33,645 bases of DNA from Planctomycetaceae bacterium (GTDB lineage: Bacteria > Planctomycetota > Planctomycetia > Pirellulales > Pirellulaceae): NCBI GenBank assembly GCA_024232675.1, contig JAAEPL010000516.1:1-33645 (forward strand), read 5' to 3'. Shown here one piece after another: positions 28,469 to 33,645 of the stretch. Position 1 is the first letter of the stretch, and each line of letters begins with the position of its first letter. The notes under the pieces are model-generated. The model saw only the letters and a list, made by a program, of their open reading frames with translations. It had not been told where the DNA came from and made no database searches. A program made the position numbers and the translations under genes.

Positions 28469-29175
28469 TGGAGACTGACCTTGATGGTTTGACCGCTGCT
28501 GTAAACCATGCCTTGCCCGCAAGCCACTTCGATCAGGGCGGCCACGTCATCCGGAGAAACGCATTGTTCGGCTGGAAAATCGGCAAACAGTCCCCGCAGC
28601 ATAGCGGTTTCAACAGCTCCAGGTCGAATGGCATAGCAGCGAATGTTGTGCTCACGCCCTTCGTTGGCGAGGGCTGTGGTGAACAATTCGATCCAGGCTT
28701 TGGTGGCACCGTAAAGACTAAACCCGGGAAAGGGATCCACAGCGGCCGTTGAAGAGAGGTTGACGATAATGCCCCCGCCCTGAGATTTCATGTGTTCCCA
28801 GATCGATCGCGTGGCGTAGTAGACGCTTTTCACATTGACGTTGATGCAGCTTTCAATCGCCTCATCAGACATTTCATCTAGGGGGGCACAAGGTGCCATC
28901 GAGGCGTTGTTAACAAAGACGTCAACCTGTGACATCTCCGCGATGGCTCCCTCCACGAAACTTCGTGCTTCGGCAGAACAATTCAAATCGGCAACGAACG
29001 TGTGGATATGATCAGGGCTGGAGAACGTCGCGATTTCGGATTTAGCCTTATTCAGGCGATCTTGGTCACGTCCGCAGATGGCCACCTGCCCACCCTGCTT
29101 GGCGAATCTTATTGCAGTCGCGAGCCCCACTCCATTGGTGCCGCCACTAATCACACAGTTTTTGGGATTTTCCAT
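28465..29175 (-). CDS. Short-chain dehydrogenase/reductase
   Basis: CVISGGTNGVGLATAIRFAKQG, NNAS, YGATKAW active site, IRPGAVETAM. Confidence 0.9.
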   Translation of the reverse strand: MENPKNCVISGGTNGVGLATAIRFAKQGGQVAICGRDQDRLNKAKSEIATFSSPDHIHTFVADLNCSAEARSFVEGAIAEMSQVDVFVNNASMAPCAPLDEMSDEAIESCINVNVKSVYYATRSIWEHMKSQGGGIIVNLSSTAAVDPFPGFSLYGATKAWIELFTTALANEGREHNIRCYAIRPGAVETAMLRGLFADFPAEQCVSPDDVAALIEVACGQGMVYSSGQTIKVSLQ

Positions 29176-29310
29176 CGACGAATTTCTGCCTTGCAAGAAC
29201 GGTCAGTATTTGGGCTTAACTGTACAAAACCGCGCTGTCTTCACAGCACAATAATATTCCATTGTTTAACGGATCGGTCTCGAACTGTTAACCGTTCTTC
29301 CCCGCGCGGG

Positions 29311-30231
29311 CTAATCGTCCACTTTGGCGTTCAAGAAAGAGCTCAAATCTTCGGGATTGGCACGCGGTTCTCCTCCCGCCGTGTTATCCAATTTGCCTTC
29401 ATGCAACCAACTTTCCAATTGATCGACGAGATCGAAGAGATGGTCAAAGGAATCCACGATAAAGAGCAATTCTTGGAAATGGTCAATTTCAAAGTACTGA
29501 TTAATCACCCATTCCAATCGAATGGGGTAGCGCTGAACCTGGGGTGATTCAATCGAATGTTGAATTTCTGCCAACGAGCTTAATAAACCACTGCCATAAA
29601 CTTTAAGCTCGCTGCCTTGCTTCATTAAGCCGAACTCGATGGTGTACCAGAAAAACCGTGCCATCGCGCGAATATTGCTTTCTACAATTTTATCGCGGGC
29701 AGCAAGATCGCTCTGATTGAGTTGTTGCGCTCGTAAGGCGGCCGTCTTGGCGACTTCGCCAAACCGCACCAATACATCAGCAAATCGCTTATCGGTGTGC
29801 ATGGGAACATGCCCTGCGATATCGTGAAAAATATCGGGTTCCGGCAAGTAATCCAGTTTGTTGCCTTCGCGAATCGTAATCGTGGTCGGAAACTGACGCT
29901 GTCTCAAGCAGTCAAAGAAGATGTAAGCGGGCACGTACCCCGCCACCGCCTTTGCCTCGAAAGCCGTGAGCGGTTGCAGATACTTGTTCACGTCTGCCAA
30001 ACGCGGGACGGATTGTGGATCTAACATCAAGTTATCCACACCATCCATAAATTTGCTATTTGCGTAGGATTCCCACAAGGGTCGAATCCGCGCATACAAA
30101 CGACGCCAGGTCTCCTGATTCTCGTCGCTGTACAATTCGTAGGGTTGGTGAATGAACATATCACCGTTCTGCTGCGCGTTCTCGATGAAGGGGGCCTTGG
30201 TTGTGGTCAGGCCGATGTCTACAGTCGCCAT
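29311..30231 (-). CDS. phhA: Pterin-dependent phenylalanine/aromatic amino acid hydroxylase
   Basis: LPEPDIFHDIAGHVPMHTDKRFADVLVRFG, ARFFWYTIEFGLMK, LKVYGSGLLSSLAEIQHS. Confidence 0.92.
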   Translation of the reverse strand: MATVDIGLTTTKAPFIENAQQNGDMFIHQPYELYSDENQETWRRLYARIRPLWESYANSKFMDGVDNLMLDPQSVPRLADVNKYLQPLTAFEAKAVAGYVPAYIFFDCLRQRQFPTTITIREGNKLDYLPEPDIFHDIAGHVPMHTDKRFADVLVRFGEVAKTAALRAQQLNQSDLAARDKIVESNIRAMARFFWYTIEFGLMKQGSELKVYGSGLLSSLAEIQHSIESPQVQRYPIRLEWVINQYFEIDHFQELLFIVDSFDHLFDLVDQLESWLHEGKLDNTAGGEPRANPEDLSSFLNAKVDD

Positions 30232-30471
30232 GCTGGAGATTTCACTGTTAACTAGGTATTGGATTTGGAAGTTCTGTGCGGACCGCCGAATTTTCGTCAG
30301 TCGGAATTATATCGACAGTTCTGGCTCCTGCGCACCTTCGCGCGGAGTTTTTAGCACACTAAACTCGTTATCTTATCAATAAATCCGGCTCCGACCGGCC
30401 CGTCGACGTGTATTTCCCCTACCTTTTCACCAAAGGTTATTAATATGCCAAGCAATCGCTGCCTCGGGAGA

Positions 30472-30660
30472 GTGCCTCGAAAATGCCCCATTCGCATGCT
30501 GCGAGCTGGGAAACACAATTTTCGTGATGGCGGACTCCCTAAACCGCCGGAGCTGGTGAGGCACCCCGTTGCCGCCAGGGTGGGTGGCTAAACGCCGACC
30601 AAGAGTGGGCCTTCCGCAAACAACACTCGATCTCCTCAGGAGGTATCGGGTAGAACGCAA
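30472..30660 (+). ncRNA. Candidate structured RNA or 5' leader
   Basis: GTGCCTC (30472-30478)/GAGGCAC (30558-30564); CGAAAAT (30478-30484)/ATTTTCG (30518-30524); CGCA-tgc-TGCG (30493-30503); GGCGG/CCGCC (30529-30533/30544-30548). Strand uncertain. Confidence 0.35.
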
Positions 30661-30679
30661 GAAAACGAACCGCTCAAAA

Positions 30680-30724
30680 CTAATAACCCGTTCCCAATTA
30701 TTTCACTTCCTAATAACACGTTCC
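30680..30724 (+). repeat. 15-nt direct repeat, 30-nt period, immediately upstream of scoA
   Basis: CTAATAACCCGTTCC (30680-30694) and CTAATAACACGTTCC (30710-30724), 14/15 identical. Confidence 0.7.
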
Positions 30725-30728
30725 TCTT

Positions 30729-31430
30729 ATGAATAAACTCGTAGCAAACGCTGAGGAAGCGATTCAAGGCGTCGCCGACGACATGACTTTGATGCTCGGA
30801 GGCTTCGGTCTTTGTGGCATTCCCGAAAACTGTATCGCGGCATTAGCCAACTCCAACATCAGCGGCCTAACTTGCATTTCTAATAATGCCGGAGTCGATG
30901 ATTTCGGTTTGGGGCTGCTCTTGCAGAAAAAACAAATAAGAAAAATGATCTCCTCTTACGTGGGCGAAAATGACGAATTTGAACGCCAAATGTTGAGCGG
31001 TGAATTAGAAGTCGATCTCATCCCACAGGGATCTTTGGCAGCTCGCTGTTACGCAGGAGGAGCCGGCATTCCTGCTTTCTTCACGCCTGCCGGTTTTGGA
31101 ACCGAAGTGGCAATCGGTAAAGAGGTACGTGAATTTAATGGCAAACCCCATATCCTCGAATCCGCGTTGACTGCCGATTTCGCAATCGTCAAAGCTTGGA
31201 AAGGTGATCGCTTCGGTAACCTGATGTACAACGGCCCCGCAAGAAACTTCAATCCCGCTATGGCAATGGCCGGCAAGATTACGATTGCCGAGGTCGAAGA
31301 GATTGTTGAGCCTGGCGAACTCGATCCCAATTTCATTCACACACCTGGTATTTTTGTACAACGCATATTTGCCGGCGTGAACTATGAAAAACGCATTGAA
31401 CAACGCACGGTTCAACCGCGGAACCCTTAA
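30729..31430 (+). CDS. scoA: 3-oxoacid CoA-transferase subunit A
   Basis: LMLGGFGLCGIPENCIAAL, ISNNAGVDDFGLGLLL, GTEVAIGKEVREFNGKPHILE. Confidence 0.94.
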   Translation: MNKLVANAEEAIQGVADDMTLMLGGFGLCGIPENCIAALANSNISGLTCISNNAGVDDFGLGLLLQKKQIRKMISSYVGENDEFERQMLSGELEVDLIPQGSLAARCYAGGAGIPAFFTPAGFGTEVAIGKEVREFNGKPHILESALTADFAIVKAWKGDRFGNLMYNGPARNFNPAMAMAGKITIAEVEEIVEPGELDPNFIHTPGIFVQRIFAGVNYEKRIEQRTVQPRNP

Positions 31431-31534
31431 GCCTCAGTCGCTGAACCGTGAAACCGTGGAACCGCAGTGCTAGTGACTTTGCTGCAAAGCCCATCAGATT
31501 ACCCCTAAAAAATCAAACGCTCGGACCGATACAG

Positions 31535-32188
31535 ATGTTAGATAAAATCGGAATTGCCAAACGAATTTCCCAAGAACTTTGTGATGGGTGGTATGTCAAT
31601 TTAGGAATTGGCATCCCCACCTTAGTTGCCAACTATGTGCCCGACGACATTAACGTCGTGTTTCAATCTGAGAACGGCATCTTGGGAATGGGGCCATTCC
31701 CTGTCGATGGTGAAGAGGATGCTGACTATATCAACGCCGGCAAACAAACCGTTACCGTTTTGCCAGGTGGGTGTATTTTCGACTCCAATACCAGCTTTGC
31801 GATGATTCGTGGCCAACACATCCAGCTGACGGTTTTGGGCGCAATGGAGGTGTCCGACAACGGGGACATTGCCAACTGGAAAATCCCCGGCAAGATGGTC
31901 AAAGGGATGGGAGGTGCTATGGATTTAGTGGCCTCGGCTGACAACATCATTGTTGCCATGATGCACACCAACAAAAAAGGTGACTCCAAATTGTTGAAAC
32001 AATGCACGCTGCCGCTCACCGGTGTCGGTTGTGTGAAACGGATCGTTACCAATTTGGCTGTTCTGGATGTTTGCCCCGATGGCTTTCGCTTACTGGAAAG
32101 AGCGCCCGGCGTTAGCGTCGACGAAATTCGCAAAGCGACAGCCGGTCGATTAGTGGTCGCAGGCGAAGTGCCCGAAATTCAGATTTAA
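31535..32188 (+). CDS. scoB: 3-oxoacid CoA-transferase subunit B
   Basis: [64 protein letters not shown] at 31535 preferred. Confidence 0.94.
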   Translation: MLDKIGIAKRISQELCDGWYVNLGIGIPTLVANYVPDDINVVFQSENGILGMGPFPVDGEEDADYINAGKQTVTVLPGGCIFDSNTSFAMIRGQHIQLTVLGAMEVSDNGDIANWKIPGKMVKGMGGAMDLVASADNIIVAMMHTNKKGDSKLLKQCTLPLTGVGCVKRIVTNLAVLDVCPDGFRLLERAPGVSVDEIRKATAGRLVVAGEVPEIQI

Positions 32189-32264
32189 GACGCATCGGTC
32201 ACCGCAATTCGAGCGGCCAAAGAAAAAAACAGCTGACGCTTTGGCCAGATCTAAAAAGCGGTCC

Positions 32265-33581
32265 TTAGAGCATTAAAAATAAAGCGCTCAAAACGACCCC
32301 ACTCGATATGAGCACGACTAATAACAGTCCAATAATATCTTTGATCCGCATTCCGGCAATCGACAACAACGGAACGGCCCAAAAGGGCTGCAACATGTTC
32401 GTCCAAGCATCGCCCCAGACAACCGCCATGATGGTTTTATCCAAATCGGCACCGAGCTGTTCCACAGCTGGCAGCACGACCGGCGCCTGAACGGCCCACT
32501 GTCCCCCGCCGGAGGGCACGAATAGGTTGACCAGTCCAGCACTATAGAAAGTCATCAGAGGCAACGTATCAGCGTTAGCCACACTGACAAAATATTCCGA
32601 CATTTGACTGGCCAATCCTGTCTTGACCAACAGAGCCATGATGCCCGCATAAAGCGGGTACTGGATTAGGATCGGAGCGATTTTGGGAACGGCTTCTTGA
32701 ACCGATTCGATAAAGGCGCGGGGACTGCCGTGCAACAACAAACCCGCAATAAAAAAAACAAACATCACGGAATCGAGATTTAATCGGAACGTGCCGTCAA
32801 ATAGGGTGCTCGCCAAAAACAACAAACCCAACCCACCTACCAAACCGGCCAACAAAAACGATCGCTCCAACCAAGTACTCAATTCTTGATTCTCTACCGA
32901 CGCTGGAACTGCCGGGCGTGTTTCGATATCGCTGGCTGTCTGCGCCTTCCCCACAAATTTCAACATGCACCAATTGACCGTGGGTAACAAAATCACGATC
33001 GACGCAAGGGCAATGAGATTCACGGTGCCAAACGTCGTCTGGGAAAGGGGCACTGTGAAACCAACTAACTCCTGGGTGATTTTGTCGGTTTCAGTGTTCA
33101 GGGCTAGTGGAATTGAGCCCGACAAACCGGCATGCCACACCAAAAAACCGCTGTAACTCGCGGCCACGAGAACACGAAAAGGGGCTGCGGGGACGCGCTT
33201 GGCAACCTCCAACGCTACGACCCCACCCACGACCAGACCGAATCCCCAGTTAATCCAGGATGCGATCATTGCTGCAAACGTACAAAACAAAACTGCCTGT
33301 GTTGGTGTTTTGACATGCTTGATCAAGCTCAATAAAAACCACTGCACTGGCGGCGACTTGGCAACGACATATCCCGTTAAGAGAATCATCGCCATCTTTA
33401 ATGTAAATTCAGCCAGCCCCCAAAACCCACTGCCCCACCATTGAACGGTCTCCAATGGCTGACTGTCGGTTCCCATGACCGCCAGAGCAAACGTGGCAAC
33501 CGTTAACAACAACGCGATGACAAAAGGGTCGGGCGTGTATCGGCGCAGTACGGTGTCAGCAGTTGTGAGAAGTGATTTCAT
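32265..33581 (-). CDS. atoE: Short-chain fatty acid/acetoacetate transporter, AtoE family
   Basis: YTPDPFVIALLLT, SWINWGFGLVVGGV, NLFVPSGGGQWAVQAPVVLPA; multi-TM, 438 aa. Confidence 0.88.
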   Translation of the reverse strand: MKSLLTTADTVLRRYTPDPFVIALLLTVATFALAVMGTDSQPLETVQWWGSGFWGLAEFTLKMAMILLTGYVVAKSPPVQWFLLSLIKHVKTPTQAVLFCTFAAMIASWINWGFGLVVGGVVALEVAKRVPAAPFRVLVAASYSGFLVWHAGLSGSIPLALNTETDKITQELVGFTVPLSQTTFGTVNLIALASIVILLPTVNWCMLKFVGKAQTASDIETRPAVPASVENQELSTWLERSFLLAGLVGGLGLLFLASTLFDGTFRLNLDSVMFVFFIAGLLLHGSPRAFIESVQEAVPKIAPILIQYPLYAGIMALLVKTGLASQMSEYFVSVANADTLPLMTFYSAGLVNLFVPSGGGQWAVQAPVVLPAVEQLGADLDKTIMAVVWGDAWTNMLQPFWAVPLLSIAGMRIKDIIGLLLVVLISSGVVLSALFLML

Positions 33582-33645
33582 GACCGAACCTCTTGCTGAG
33601 TATTATTGAACGCGCTTCTTGGCCGCCCCACGCGAAGGCAACCCC

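Noticed and set aside
30427-30660. 77-aa minus-strand ORF
   Set aside because: Arg/His-rich with no recognisable motif; the same DNA shows several nested inverted repeats better explained as RNA structure.
31420-31470. GAACCGTGAAACCGTGGAACCG short tandem motif between scoA and scoB
   Set aside because: Too short and degenerate to support a function.
32215-32246. GGCCAAAG/CTTTGGCC inverted repeat as terminator between scoB and atoE
   Set aside because: 8-bp stem with a long loop and no adjacent T run on either strand; weak.
1-33645. CRISPR array, tRNA/rRNA genes, transposase or phage genes
   Set aside because: None seen by eye in either strand; a dedicated scan (tRNAscan-SE, CRISPR finder, ISfinder) would be needed to exclude them fully.

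Overview
The window looks like part of a planctomycete-type chromosome; this lineage guess rests on gene style only. It is gene-dense, and I see no tRNA, rRNA, CRISPR array or transposon. Main blocks: (1) pyruvate kinase, a NYN/YacP-like protein and purD. (2) An aerobic respiration operon at about 4.85-14.4 kb: cupredoxin-like protein, diheme cytochrome c, coxB, coxA of the YS-motif type, ctaB, coxC with a ~220-aa insertion, a tandem SCO1/SenC protein, a DUF420 membrane protein and a small CPNC membrane peptide. (3) An SNF2-family helicase coupled to a small unknown partner, then a sulfotransferase. (4) The most interesting block, minus strand about 19.9-26.3 kb: a compact flagellar-type III export operon in the order unknown-fliF-fliG-fliO-fliP-fliQ-fliR-flhB. 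Its FliG-like protein is only 187 aa and appears to lack the torque-generating charged residues. Its FlhB stops just before the NPTH autocleavage domain. This suggests a reduced, possibly non-motility, flagellum-derived export system. (5) An esterase-fold protein with an apparently destroyed catalytic triad. (6) A pterin/phenylalanine hydroxylase module (tandem PTPS, SDR, PAH) beside acetoacetate-use genes (scoA, scoB, atoE-like). Two non-coding segments (about 205-396 and 30472-30660) look like structured RNA.
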